From assembly GCF_019449565.1 (NCBI RefSeq), contig NZ_JAGRPM010000038.1, positions 124,001 to 188,000 of the forward strand: a stretch of DNA of 64,000 nucleotides. The letters run 5' to 3'. The notes under the pieces were generated by a model. The model had not been told where the DNA came from and ran no database searches. It worked only from the letters and a program-made list of their open reading frames with translations. Origin of the DNA: Rhodoblastus sp. (GTDB lineage: Bacteria; Pseudomonadota; Alphaproteobacteria; Rhizobiales; Beijerinckiaceae). Shown one piece after another: positions 18,938 through 28,198 of the stretch. The number at the start of each line of letters is the position of its first letter. Positions within the stretch are counted from its first letter, which is position 1. The position numbers were made by a program, and so were the translations under genes.

Positions 18938-19792
18938 TCAGGGTTTCTTGATGATATCGGCGATGTCGGGCGCGTTGGGGTTTTTCATGCCGACGATATG
19001 ATAGCCCGCGTCCACATGCAGGATTTCGCCGGTGACGCCGCGCCCCATCGGCGAGAGCAGGAAGACCGCGCTTTCGCCGACTTCGTCGATGGTCACAGTG
19101 CGGCGCAGCGGCGCGTTATATTCGTTCCATTTGAGGATGTAGCGGAAATCGCCAATGCCCGAGGCCGCCAATGTCTTGATCGGGCCGGCGGAAATGGCGT
19201 TGACGCGAATGTTCTTCTCGCCGAGATCGGCGGCAAGATAGCGCACGCTGGCCTCCAGCGCGGCCTTGGCGACGCCCATGACGTTATAATGCGGCATCCA
19301 TTTTTCGGCGCCGTAATAGGTCAGGGTCAGCAGCGAGCCGCCATTCGTCATGAGCTTTTCGGCGCGCTGCGCGACCGCCGTGAACGAATAGCAGGAGATC
19401 AGCAGCGAAGTTTTGAAATTCTCCTCGCTGGTGTCGACATAACGGCCGGTCAGCTCGTCCTTGTCGGAAAAGGCGATACAATGGACGACGAAATCAAGCG
19501 TGCCCCAGACCCGCTCGATTTCCGCGAAGACGCGGTCGAGAGAAGCTTTGTCGGTCACGTCGCATTCGCCGACGACAAGGGCGTCAAGCTCCGCCGCCAG
19601 TGGCCGCACGCGCCGCTCAAGCGGTTCGCCCTGATAGGTGAGCGCGATCTCGGCGCCGGCCTGCCGCGCCGCCTTGGCTATGCCCCAGGCGATCGAACGA
19701 TTGTTGGCCAGGCCCATGACCAGCCCGCGCTTGCCCCGCATGGGGCCGGTCAGAAGGTTCACGGCGGCGGTTTCCGCTTCTGTCATTGTCAT
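18938..19792 (-). CDS. fabI: Enoyl-[acyl-carrier-protein] reductase (NADH)
   Basis: Last reductive step of fatty-acid elongation. Start ATG 19792 (MTMTEAETA...) has GGGATC upstream; the longer frame to 19894 adds an unconvincing leader. The SDR-like fold shows GLANNRSIAWGIA, the divergent FabI catalytic block with a Tyr in TYYGAEKWMPHYN and Lys in MGVAKAALE, and SAGPIKTLAASGI. The length of 284 residues fits the family. Followed closely by a histidine phosphatase gene. Confidence 0.95.
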   Translation of the reverse strand: MTMTEAETAAVNLLTGPMRGKRGLVMGLANNRSIAWGIAKAARQAGAEIALTYQGEPLERRVRPLAAELDALVVGECDVTDKASLDRVFAEIERVWGTLDFVVHCIAFSDKDELTGRYVDTSEENFKTSLLISCYSFTAVAQRAEKLMTNGGSLLTLTYYGAEKWMPHYNVMGVAKAALEASVRYLAADLGEKNIRVNAISAGPIKTLAASGIGDFRYILKWNEYNAPLRRTVTIDEVGESAVFLLSPMGRGVTGEILHVDAGYHIVGMKNPNAPDIADIIKKP

Positions 19793-20047
19793 TATTGATC
19801 CCAAATGGCTGTCCGGCCATTTAGCCTTGCCCTGCGCCAGAGGCAAGTGGCCCCGACTGAGCCCGCCGCCCGGCGCTCTCGCGAAAAGCTGCATGGAATG
19901 TGGGAAACTCTGGGCACAACCCGCCGGGCTATGTTCAATTCGGACCGGAAAGTTTAAAACTCGTTAATATAAAGTGACCGCCTGATTCTCCGCGCGATCA
20001 ACGCTGCAGGGAATGAAGAAAAGCCAGCGGGGGACCGGTTCGGCCTC

Positions 20048-21064
20048 ATGGAAGCCTATATCGTCGACCAGACGCCGCGATTGCGTCGCTACGCCCATGC
20101 GCTGCTGGGGAGCTGGCCAGCGCCTCCGCGCGGCGCGCCAGGAGTTGGGGCGCAAGGGGCTGGGGCGCAAGCGGCCGAAGCGAGAGCGGCTGACGCCAAG
20201 GGAGCGGGCGCGAAGAGTGTTGGCGCTCCGGTCGATCAGGACGCCGACGATCTCGTGCACGAAGCCTTGCTCGGCTTCTGGCGGGCGGGGCTTCGCAGGA
20301 CGAGCGCCGTCGCCGGCAAAAATTCCCCTTGCAGCCTTGGCGAGGCCCTGCGCATCGCTTTGTTGCGGCGGGTGACGGCGCTGGCGCGCGCCCATTTCGC
20401 GTGCAAGGCCAGAGAAACCCTGGCCACGGGCGACCGCAAGGAGTCCGGCGTGTCCCCTGCCGACGCGCAAGGTCATTTCGCCTGGGCGCCCGAAGCGCGC
20501 GCCCTGCCCCAGCTCACATTGGATCTCCGCGCTCCCCTCGCGCTCGTCGCGCTCGAGCGACTGGACTACGCTCAAGCCGGCGCCGTACTCGACATGCCCG
20601 CGGAGCGGATTTTGGCTCGGCTGGCTGTTGCCCGCGCGCGGCTCGCGGGCGCCATTTCCGGCGAGGCGCGGTCTCACCTGCTGGCGCTGCCCTCCCCGCC
20701 GGACGCGACGGTCGAAGCCGCCCCCGGCTGGTCCGGCTGCCCGCTCACCGAAGGCGAATTGCATCGTTTCGTCGATGACTTGCTCGACTCGCGCCGGAGC
20801 GAAGAAATCGCCGCTCTGCTTACGGCTCGTCCCGACATATCCCGCCGCGCCAGCGAATGGCGGCGGCAGAGCGAGCGGCTGCGACGGGCGTTTGAACCGC
20901 TCATGCGCGAACCATTGCCGCTGCTGCTGAATTTCAAGACGCCGGAACGAAGCGACCGGGACAGGAACGGCGCGCGCGGCGCCAGCGGCAGGGCTTTCCA
21001 GCGCCTCGTCGAATTTCTCATCGCCCCCGAGTCGCCGGCGCAGACAGCGCAAAGGCCGTTCTGA
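20048..21064 (+). CDS. ECF-sigma-like protein fused to an anti-sigma-like domain
   Basis: A 338-residue soluble protein. Residues 1-30 and 65-85 (MEAYIVDQTPRLRRYAHALLG, then DADDLVHEALLGFWR) look like ECF region 2, split by a roughly 45-residue Ala/Gly-rich insert. Residues 95-205 resemble the region 2-4 linker and region 4 (RAPLALVALERLDYAQAGAVL, then a helix-turn-helix-like end). From about residue 235, LTEGELHRFVDDLL...RSEEIAALLTARPDISRRASEWR resembles the cytosolic domain of anti-sigma factors, with no membrane helix. It could be a self-inhibited sigma factor or a regulatory decoy. Family assignment rests on motif resemblance only. Confidence 0.6.
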   Translation: MEAYIVDQTPRLRRYAHALLGSWPAPPRGAPGVGAQGAGAQAAEARAADAKGAGAKSVGAPVDQDADDLVHEALLGFWRAGLRRTSAVAGKNSPCSLGEALRIALLRRVTALARAHFACKARETLATGDRKESGVSPADAQGHFAWAPEARALPQLTLDLRAPLALVALERLDYAQAGAVLDMPAERILARLAVARARLAGAISGEARSHLLALPSPPDATVEAAPGWSGCPLTEGELHRFVDDLLDSRRSEEIAALLTARPDISRRASEWRRQSERLRRAFEPLMREPLPLLLNFKTPERSDRDRNGARGASGRAFQRLVEFLIAPESPAQTAQRPF

Positions 21065-21087
21065 CCGCGCCAAGTGCTTGATCGCGC

Positions 21088-21345
21088 TTAATGCTTGACC
21101 GCGACAGTGAACTCGCCGCCCCGGATACGATCCGGCAGCCGACCCGCGAATTGCGCGACCGCTTCCTCTCCATAAGTTTCGACAAGCTCCTGCAAGGCCG
21201 CGAAAAGAGCGGCGTGAGCGAAGCTTTCGCTTTCGATTCCAGCAAGGATCGCCTCGGCGAACGCCTCGGTGACATAGGCCAGGGCCGCGCGGCGCTCGTC
21301 GTCCGCGCCGTTGGTTTCGAAAAAGGGAGGTGCCGGAAAGGTCAT
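21088..21345 (-). CDS. Small hypothetical protein (85 residues)
   Basis: Acidic, Ala/Glu-rich helical protein starting MTFPAPPFFETNGADDERR. No signal or membrane segment is seen. It is convergent with the sigma/anti-sigma-like gene. I do not recognise the family. Confidence 0.55.
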   Translation of the reverse strand: MTFPAPPFFETNGADDERRAALAYVTEAFAEAILAGIESESFAHAALFAALQELVETYGEEAVAQFAGRLPDRIRGGEFTVAVKH

Positions 21346-21503
21346 GATGGCTATGACCTTATCGATCCGGCGGGCGCATTGCGAGCCGCGTCTTAAGAAA
21401 CGGTTAATATTTTCACTCGCCTCGCGCCGAAATTGCTCTTTTATAACACATTGTTTTATATGCGTAATTTTTCAGCGCTCACGCGACCAGCCCAGGCGGC
21501 GCC

Positions 21504-22133
21504 TCAATTGGCGCGATAACGCGCGGAAATGTCATGCGACAGCTGCGCGCCTTCGTCGAGAAAACGCCGACGGGCGAGCTGCGCATTGGATGTGCAGGCG
21601 TGATAGGAGAATTCATAGCCGCGCAGGCCGCGGTTATAGGCGCCGGCGAGTTTTTCCCGGCGCGACGGCCCGGCGGCTTCCGCATTCATCAGATTTTCCA
21701 TCTGCTCGCGCCAGGCGGCGCCATTGGCGGCGCTTCCGGCGGACGGCGCGCCGCAGATCGTCTGCAGATAGCTCAGGGCGCCCATGATTTCCGACAGGCG
21801 CAGCAGTTGCGGCTCATAGGGTGGCGGCGGCCCTTCCACCACGGGCGCCGTGGGATCGATATTGGCGGTTTGGCCTTTTGCGGGTTCCGGAGCCTTTGGC
21901 TTTTTGGCGTCCACGCGGGGCTTTTCACGATGCGGCTTGGGCCTGGCCCTCTGCTCCGCCGGACCGCCGTCGCCGCGGCGGCGCCCCCAGAAGTCCGCGT
22001 CCGGCCTATTGCTCGGGCGGTTGTCGAAAAAAGGAAAGAAAAATTGCGCCCTGGCGGGGACCAGTGCGGCGCCGGCCCAGGCGAGTCCCAGGACAAGAAT
22101 CGTGAGACGCGAAACCCGCGCGAAAAGCCTCAT
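21504..22133 (-). CDS. TIGR02301-type exported protein
   Basis: A 209-residue protein with an N-terminal Sec signal (LTILVLGLAWAGAALVPARA). A Pro/Lys-rich spacer (residues 40-95) follows, then a helical domain with LLRLSEIMGALSYLQTICG, AAWREQMENLMNAE and YHACTSNAQLARRRFL. This matches my memory of the uncharacterised Hyphomicrobiales family TIGR02301. Its start overlaps the nudix stop by four bases (ATGA), so it is the last gene of a pdxH-nudix operon. Function unknown. Confidence 0.75.
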   Translation of the reverse strand: MRLFARVSRLTILVLGLAWAGAALVPARAQFFFPFFDNRPSNRPDADFWGRRRGDGGPAEQRARPKPHREKPRVDAKKPKAPEPAKGQTANIDPTAPVVEGPPPPYEPQLLRLSEIMGALSYLQTICGAPSAGSAANGAAWREQMENLMNAEAAGPSRREKLAGAYNRGLRGYEFSYHACTSNAQLARRRFLDEGAQLSHDISARYRAN

Positions 22134-22576
22134 CCCGCTCCATCCATGATTCGCAGGGCGTCGGCGACTATATGGGGCAGCATTGGCGTGAGGGAAAGCC
22201 CATCATAGTCGCCCGGCGCGCGCCAGATGATTTCGGCGACTTCCGCGCTGGGCCGCCCCTCGCCCGCGATCCAGCGTGCGGCGAAGGACAGGATGACATA
22301 ATGCCGCTCGACCCGCCCGGCCGCGTCGCGGGAAATATGCTGGACCGTCTGGTTGAAGCCCGACAGCCGGGCAAGCACGCCGGTTTCCTCGCGCAATTCA
22401 CGCAGGGCGGCGGCCTCGACCGTCTCGCCGGTCTCGACCAGCCCGCCGGGCAAGGTAAACATCCGGCGGTAAGGCTCTTCCGCCCGGCTTGCCAGCAGGA
22501 CCTTGCCCTCGCGAAACACCGCGATGCTGACGGCCAGAGCGGGTTGCGCCGGGTAATGGCGGCGGGACGGGCTCAC
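22130..22576 (-). CDS. NUDIX hydrolase
   Basis: Hydrolyses a nucleoside-diphosphate-linked substrate. The Nudix box reads [20 protein letters not shown] followed by ETG, with all key Glu residues. I choose GTG 22576 because it overlaps the pdxH stop as GTGA; an upstream in-frame start at 22600 would lie inside pdxH. The ADP-ribose or NADH type is plausible but not decidable. Confidence 0.9.
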   Translation of the reverse strand: MSPSRRHYPAQPALAVSIAVFREGKVLLASRAEEPYRRMFTLPGGLVETGETVEAAALRELREETGVLARLSGFNQTVQHISRDAAGRVERHYVILSFAARWIAGEGRPSAEVAEIIWRAPGDYDGLSLTPMLPHIVADALRIMDGAG

Positions 22577-23187
22577 GGGTAGAGCGCCTCGCTCGCCCAA
22601 TCACCCTCCGGCGTCTCGCGGGTGTAGCGCAAGCGCTCGTGCAGGCGGAAGGGCTTGTCCGTCCAGAACTCGATCTCGATCGGCCGGATGCGATAGCCGC
22701 CCCACTGCGGCGGGCGCGGCACGTGACCAATGTTGAATCGTGCGGCCTGGACCGCAACCGCCTTTTCCAGAGCGAAACGGCTTTCGAGCGGACGCGACTG
22801 CTGGCTCGCCCAGGCGCCGATTCGGCTATCGCGCGGACGGCTGGCGAAATAGGCGTCCGATTCGGCCTCGCTGACCCGTTCGACCAGGCCGCGAAAGCGG
22901 AATTGCCGGCGCAGGCTCTTCCAGTGCAGCACGCCCGCCGCGGCGCTGTTGACGGCGAGTTCACGGCCCTTGGCGCTCTCGCCATTGGTGTAAAAGACGA
23001 AGCCGTCGTCGTCGAAACCCTTGAGCAGCACCATGCGGGCGTTGGGAAGGCCATCGGCGTCCACGGTCGCAAGGCACATCGCATTGGGATCGTTGATCTC
23101 GTGCTTTTCCGCTTCGTCCATCCATTCCCTGAATCGTGCGAAGGGCTCATGCGCGGGGCGATGGTTACGACCCGTTAATGCGTTCAT
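22573..23187 (-). CDS. pdxH: Pyridoxamine 5'-phosphate oxidase
   Basis: FMN enzyme that makes pyridoxal 5'-phosphate. The 204 residues from ATG 23187 ([11 protein letters not shown]) match the usual length; the frame upstream to 23706 is non-genic. Family blocks seen are [67 protein letters not shown] and a C-terminal [11 protein letters not shown]. It heads an operon with the nudix and TIGR02301 genes and is divergent from the lipoprotein gene. Confidence 0.95.
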   Translation of the reverse strand: MNALTGRNHRPAHEPFARFREWMDEAEKHEINDPNAMCLATVDADGLPNARMVLLKGFDDDGFVFYTNGESAKGRELAVNSAAAGVLHWKSLRRQFRFRGLVERVSEAESDAYFASRPRDSRIGAWASQQSRPLESRFALEKAVAVQAARFNIGHVPRPPQWGGYRIRPIEIEFWTDKPFRLHERLRYTRETPEGDWASEALYP

Positions 23188-23193
23188 CGGAAT

Positions 23194-23724
23194 ATGGCCT
23201 TCCAGAAATTTTGTTCGGATAGAGTCCGCTTGCGCCTTTTCCTGTCCCAGCATAGTCAACCGTCGTCGCGCAGGCAGCAATTTTTTCCGCTGGCGCGGCG
23301 TCTGATCGGCTGCGCGCTGCTGTGCCAGAGCCTCGCCGCCTGCGCTGTGGCGACGCCTTTCGGCGGCGATTTTGACCCGAACCCCACCGGCTCCATCTCC
23401 ACGGCCAAGCCGAAAACGGCTGAGCCCGCCGCGCTGCCTGCTTCGCTCGACGAGGAAGACCGCCGCCGCGCCCTTGGCGCCCTCGCCATCGCGCTCGATC
23501 CCCAGGGCAACGGCGCTTCCGTGCGCTGGGACAATCCGGTGAGCAAGGCGCATGGGCAGGTGACGCCCGTGGGCTATGCCTATCCCTTGAAAGACGTGAT
23601 CTGCCGCGATTTTTCCGCGCAATTCGATACGCGCGCCGGCGCGCATGCGGCGCATGGGGCCGCATGCCGCGACAAAAGCGCGCAATGGACCATCGCCGAG
23701 CTGCACCCGGCGAAGGCCGAATAG
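23194..23724 (+). CDS. RT0821/Lpp0805-type surface lipoprotein
   Basis: Exported protein of 176 residues. A hydrophobic stretch ending SLAACAV gives a lipobox-like site near residue 50. The C-terminal half, with [27 protein letters not shown] and a final Cys followed by KSAQWTI, is like the RT0821/Lpp0805 (17-kDa surface antigen-like) family that often lies next to pdxH in this order. The 5' end is uncertain: the first ATG is only six bases from the divergent pdxH start, so a downstream non-ATG start may be used. Confidence 0.75.
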   Translation: MAFQKFCSDRVRLRLFLSQHSQPSSRRQQFFPLARRLIGCALLCQSLAACAVATPFGGDFDPNPTGSISTAKPKTAEPAALPASLDEEDRRRALGALAIALDPQGNGASVRWDNPVSKAHGQVTPVGYAYPLKDVICRDFSAQFDTRAGAHAAHGAACRDKSAQWTIAELHPAKAE

Positions 23725-23825
23725 GCTCGCCGCCTCTTGCGCCGGGCGGGTTTAGCGCCCAGATGATGGTCAAGACAGAGCGGCGGCGCCTTGCGGGGGC
23801 CGCGAGCGATTTGGGCTTATGAAAT

Positions 23826-24785
23826 ATGCGCGATCCCTATCAGGTACTCGGCGTCGCCAAGAACGCCTCGCAGGCGGATGTGAAGAAGGCGTACCGCAAG
23901 CTCGCCAAGCAGCATCATCCTGATCAGAATCCGAAGGATTCAAAAGCCAAGGAAAGGTTCTCGGAACTCAACGCCGCCTACGAGATCGTCGGCGACGAGA
24001 AGAAACGCGCGCAATTCGACAGCGGCGAGATCGACGCGGAAGGCAAGCCGCGCCATCCCGGTTTTGAAGGGTTCGCCCAGGGCGCGGGACCGGGCGGCTT
24101 TCGTCGCGGCCCTGGCGGCGGCGAGCATTTCGAATTTAATTTCGGCCGAGGCGGCGGCGGCGCGGGCTTCGACGCGGCGGATATGTTCGCCGATCTGTTC
24201 GGCGCACGCGGCGGAGCGCGCGGCGCGGGGGGCAGGCAGATGCGCGAACCGGGCGCCGATATTGCGCTCGAAACCGCAATTTCGCTCGAAACGGCGCTGC
24301 ATGGCGGCAAGGCGCGGGTTCTGATGCCCAATGGCCGCACGCTCGAAGTCAATATTCCTGCCGGGATCGAGGACGGCAAGCAGATTCGCCTTCGCGGCCA
24401 GGGCCAGCCCAGCCCCATGGGCGGGCCGTCCGGCGACGCCATGGTGACGGTGCGCTTCGAGAAACACGGCCTGTTCCGGATCGAAGGCCGCGACCTGCGG
24501 CTCGATCTGCCGATCACGCTTTATGAGGCCGTGCTGGGCGCCAAGGTCGAGGCCCCGACGCTAAGCGGCAAGGTGGAGCTGACCCTGCCGCCGCACTCCA
24601 ATTCCGGACGAACGCTCAGGCTGCGCGGAAAAGGCCTGCCGGCGGCCGGCGGCCAGCCCGCCGGGGACCTGCTGGTGACCCTGCGAATCGTGCTGCCGGA
24701 CGGCGCCAATACGGAGTTGGAAGAGCTCGCGCGCCGCATGCGCTCCGACAAGCCCTTTGACCCTCGCAGCGAACTCGCCAAATAA
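23826..24785 (+). CDS. DnaJ-family co-chaperone (CbpA-like, no zinc finger)
   Basis: J domain at residues 1-70 with the essential HPD in QHHPDQN, a Gly/Phe-rich linker (about 80-140), then two DnaJ C-terminal substrate-binding subdomains (about 150-305). The CxxCxGxG zinc-finger repeats of DnaJ are absent, which makes it a class II (CbpA/DjlA-like) partner of DnaK. It lies just before tRNA-Leu, which is on the opposite strand. Confidence 0.93.
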   Translation: MRDPYQVLGVAKNASQADVKKAYRKLAKQHHPDQNPKDSKAKERFSELNAAYEIVGDEKKRAQFDSGEIDAEGKPRHPGFEGFAQGAGPGGFRRGPGGGEHFEFNFGRGGGGAGFDAADMFADLFGARGGARGAGGRQMREPGADIALETAISLETALHGGKARVLMPNGRTLEVNIPAGIEDGKQIRLRGQGQPSPMGGPSGDAMVTVRFEKHGLFRIEGRDLRLDLPITLYEAVLGAKVEAPTLSGKVELTLPPHSNSGRTLRLRGKGLPAAGGQPAGDLLVTLRIVLPDGANTELEELARRMRSDKPFDPRSELAK

Positions 24786-24796
24786 GTGAGGTAAGA

Positions 24797-24881
24797 TGGT
24801 GCGGGCGGCCGGGCTCGAACCGGCACGGCCGAAGCCGAGGGATTTTAAGTCCCTTGCGTCTACCAATTTCGCCACGCCCGC
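24797..24881 (-). tRNA. tRNA-Leu (anticodon UAA)
   Basis: The minus strand reads a class II tRNA that starts GCGGGCGTGGCGAAATTGG and ends GCCCGCACCA, with encoded CCA. The anticodon loop CTTAAAA gives UAA (Leu). The variable arm (CGGCTTCGGCCG) and T-loop GGTTCGAGCCC are present, and the acceptor stem pairs GCGGGCG with CGCCCGC. Confidence 0.95.
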
Positions 24882-24958
24882 GACGGCTTTGTTATAAAGT
24901 CGGGCGCGGGCGTGGGCCAAGCGGAATTTCCGCCAAAGGCCCGCCCCCCTCAAGAATC

Positions 24959-27900
24959 TCAATGAAAATCGCGCGACTTTGGAATCGCCCGCACATTGCG
25001 CGGGTGGCGGGCGCGCTCCGGCGCGCCGCGCGCCGTTTCCGAAAGCCGCAAAAGTTCGTCCGAGCGGTCGTAAATGCGCCGCGCCAGCAGATGAACCACG
25101 CCCGCCCAGCTTTTCTGCACGCGCCCCTCCACCGCCATCAGTCGCGAGGCCATGGTCGGTTTGCGATAAAGCTCGAACAGGGTCGAATAAAGCGCGACAT
25201 TGACCACGCCGGTTTCGTCTTCCAGCGTGATGAAGACCATTTTGCCATTGCCCGGCCGCTGGCGCACGATCACGAGGCCCGCCGCCTTTTTCCATTCCCC
25301 GTCGCGGCAGGCCGGCAGGTCGCTCGCGCGGATGAAATTTTCGCGCGCAAGGGCCGGACGCAGAACCTGCAAGGGATGCGCGCGCAGCGACAGGCGCAGG
25401 GTCTGATAATCGGCGACGACCTGTTCGCCGACCAGCAGGTCTGGCAGTTTCGCATCCGGCTCGGCTCCCAACTCCTCGATTCCGGCGGCGGCGAAAAGCG
25501 GCAAAGGCGTCGCGCCGGGCAGCCGTCGGGCCGCCCAGAGCGCCGCGCGGCGGTCGAGCTGTTTCTCCGGCGCGAAAGAGAGCGCGCGGCAGGAGCGGAA
25601 GGCGTCCGCATCCGCGAGCGTTTTCAGGCTGCGCCTGGAAAGTTCCGCGCGGGACGCACAGGATTCGATCGTCCCAAAACCTTTTTCACGCGCGGCGACG
25701 AGGCGGGTCATGTCGTCCTCGATCAGCCCGCCGATCTGCCGGAAGCCGAGACGCAGCGCCAGCGCGCCATCCGCCGCGCGCTCAAGCGTGTTGTCCCAAA
25801 GGGAATGATTGACGTCGACGGGACGGATTTCCACGCCATGCTCACGTGCGTCGCGCACGATCTGCGCCGGCGCGTAAAAGCCCATCGGCTGTGAATTCAA
25901 CAAAGCGCAGGCGAAAATGGCGGGGTGGCGGCATTTCAGCCAGGCTGAAACATAGACCAGCTGCGCGAAGGACGCGGCGTGGCTTTCCGGAAAGCCATAG
26001 GAGCCGAAGCCCTTGATCTGCTCGAAACAGCGCTGCGCGAAATCGCGCGCATAGCCGCGCGCGCACATGCGCTCGACCATCATGGTCTCGAATTCGCTAA
26101 TGGTTCCGAGATGCCGGAAGGTCGCCATGGCGCGGCGCAGGCGGTTGGCCTCCTCATCCGTAAATTGCGCCGCCACCATGGCGAGGCGCATCGCCTGTTC
26201 CTGAAAGAGCGGCACGCCATAGGTCTTGTGAAGCACATCGTATAATTCGTCCGGCGGCCCATGTTTCGGCGAGGGATAACTCACCTTCTCCTCGCCTGCG
26301 CGGCGACGCAGATAGGGATGAACCATATTGCCCTGGATCGGCCCCGGACGCACGATGGCGACCTCGATCACCAGATCGTAGAAATTGCGCGGCCGCAGAT
26401 GCGGCAGCATGTTCATCTGCGCACGGCTCTCCACCTGAAACACGCCGATGGAATCGCCCTTGCACAACATGTCATAGACCGCTTTGTCCTCGCGCGGGAC
26501 GTCCGCCAAGCCGATGCGTTTGCCCCCGTGATGTGCAAGCAAGTCAAAACCCTTGCGGATGCAGGTGAGCATGCCCAGCGCGAGGATATCGACCTTCATC
26601 AGGCCGAGCGTGTCGATATCGTCCTTGTCCCATTCGAGAAAGGTGCGGTCCGGCATGGCGGCGTTGCCGATCGGCGCCAGCGAATCCAGCCGCCCGCGCG
26701 TCAGGATGAAGCCGCCGACATGCTGCGAAAGATGGCGCGGAAAGCCCAGGACTTTCCGCGCGAAAAGCAGCACCTGCTCAATGATCGGATTGTCCGGGTC
26801 GAGGCCGGCTTCGGCGATATGTTCGTTGCGCAGGCGCGGCGGGCCATAGGCGCCCCATTGCAGCGAGCCGAGCGCGACGATGACGTCTTCCGAAAGGCCG
26901 AAAACCTTCGCCACGTCGCGCAGGGCGCTGCGCGGGCGATAGGAAATCACCGCCGCCGCGAGACCCGCGCGCTCGCGACCATATTTTTCGTAAATATGCT
27001 GGATGACCTCCTCGCGCCGCTCGTGCTCGAAATCGACGTCGATATCCGGCGGCTCGCGCCGCTCGGTGGAGATGAAACGCGCAAACAGCAGATTGTTTTT
27101 TGCCGGATCAACCGAGGTGATTCCGAGCACATAGCAGACCGCCGAATTGGCGGCCGAGCCGCGCCCCTGGCACAGAATGCCCTCGTCGCGCGCGAAAGTG
27201 ACGATGTCGTGGATGGTAAGGAAATAAGGCGCGTAATCGAGCTTTTTGATCAGCGCCAGCTCCTGCGCGAGGAGGTCGCGCACCTTTTGTGGCGCGCCCT
27301 GCGGATAGCGTTCCGGCAGTGCGCGGCGCGTCAATTCCTCTAGCCAATCCTGCGACGTCCAGCCTGACGGAACCGGCTCGTCGGGATATTCATAGGTGAG
27401 CTCGCGCAAATGAAATTGCGCCAGCTCCAGAAAATGCGGGATCTCCTCGATCGCCTCCGGCGCATCGGCGAAGAGCCGCGCCATTTCCGGAGGCGTTTTC
27501 AAATGCCGCTCGGCATTGCTTTCGAGCCGGCGCCCGGCTTGCGCGAGCGTCAGATGTTCGCGCACGCAGGTCAGCACGTCCTGCAAGGCGCGATCTTCCG
27601 GGCCAGCGTAAAGCGTATCGTTCTGGGCCAGCAGCTTGACGCCCTGCGCCTGCGCGAGTTGACGCAAGCGCAGGAGACGTCGGCGGTCGGCGCCGCCGCG
27701 CGGCATATTGGCGCCGAGCCAGACCTGGCAGGATTGCGCGCGCAGACGCGCAAGCGTTTGCGCCAGACTCTCGAAAGCCTGCGTCGGCAGCGCGATCAGC
27801 AGAAGATCGCTGGCGTCGGCCAGGAGATCATCGAGACGAAGAAGGCACTCGCCCTTTTTGGCGCGACGTTTGCCGAGCGTGAGCAGTCGGCACAATTGCC

Positions 27901-28198
27901 CCCAGCCGGCCCGATTGGCCGGATAAGCGGCGATGTCCGGTGCGCCGTCCGCAAAGGCCAGACGCGCGCCAGCCAGCAATTTGAATTTTTTTGCGCGCGC
28001 GGACATTTCGTTTTCGGCGCGCGAAAAATCTTCCAGCGCGCCAAGCGCGCGCACGACGCCGGCGACGGAATTGCGGTCGCACAGGCCGATGCCAGCGTAA
28101 TTCATGCGCAAGGCCGCGCCGATCAGATCCGCCGGCGGCGAAGCCCCCCGCAGGAAGGAATAATTGCTGGCGCAAACTAGTTCGGCGTAAGAGGTCAC
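24959..28198 (-). CDS. dnaE2: Error-prone DNA polymerase III alpha subunit (DnaE2/ImuC)
   Basis: C-family polymerase of 1079 residues that performs damage-induced translesion synthesis. An N-terminal PHP domain (MTSYAELVCASNYSFLRGA, GIGLCDRNS) is followed by the polymerase core with catalytic Asp in PDIDVDFEHERREEV and the C-terminal OB fold (KMVFITLEDETGVVN). The ATG overlaps the imuB stop by four bases, so it is the third gene of the SOS imuA-imuB-dnaE2 cassette. Confidence 0.96.
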   Translation of the reverse strand: MTSYAELVCASNYSFLRGASPPADLIGAALRMNYAGIGLCDRNSVAGVVRALGALEDFSRAENEMSARAKKFKLLAGARLAFADGAPDIAAYPANRAGWGQLCRLLTLGKRRAKKGECLLRLDDLLADASDLLLIALPTQAFESLAQTLARLRAQSCQVWLGANMPRGGADRRRLLRLRQLAQAQGVKLLAQNDTLYAGPEDRALQDVLTCVREHLTLAQAGRRLESNAERHLKTPPEMARLFADAPEAIEEIPHFLELAQFHLRELTYEYPDEPVPSGWTSQDWLEELTRRALPERYPQGAPQKVRDLLAQELALIKKLDYAPYFLTIHDIVTFARDEGILCQGRGSAANSAVCYVLGITSVDPAKNNLLFARFISTERREPPDIDVDFEHERREEVIQHIYEKYGRERAGLAAAVISYRPRSALRDVAKVFGLSEDVIVALGSLQWGAYGPPRLRNEHIAEAGLDPDNPIIEQVLLFARKVLGFPRHLSQHVGGFILTRGRLDSLAPIGNAAMPDRTFLEWDKDDIDTLGLMKVDILALGMLTCIRKGFDLLAHHGGKRIGLADVPREDKAVYDMLCKGDSIGVFQVESRAQMNMLPHLRPRNFYDLVIEVAIVRPGPIQGNMVHPYLRRRAGEEKVSYPSPKHGPPDELYDVLHKTYGVPLFQEQAMRLAMVAAQFTDEEANRLRRAMATFRHLGTISEFETMMVERMCARGYARDFAQRCFEQIKGFGSYGFPESHAASFAQLVYVSAWLKCRHPAIFACALLNSQPMGFYAPAQIVRDAREHGVEIRPVDVNHSLWDNTLERAADGALALRLGFRQIGGLIEDDMTRLVAAREKGFGTIESCASRAELSRRSLKTLADADAFRSCRALSFAPEKQLDRRAALWAARRLPGATPLPLFAAAGIEELGAEPDAKLPDLLVGEQVVADYQTLRLSLRAHPLQVLRPALARENFIRASDLPACRDGEWKKAAGLVIVRQRPGNGKMVFITLEDETGVVNVALYSTLFELYRKPTMASRLMAVEGRVQKSWAGVVHLLARRIYDRSDELLRLSETARGAPERARHPRNVRAIPKSRDFH

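Noticed and set aside
19964-21073. 369-codon minus-strand frame
   Set aside because: Antisense to the sigma/anti-sigma-like gene; composition is typical of a GC-rich shadow.
24797-24881. tRNA-Leu as the prophage attachment site
   Set aside because: The prophage begins near 30.7 kb, with the chromosomal imuA-imuB-dnaE2 operon in between, so this tRNA is not at the junction.
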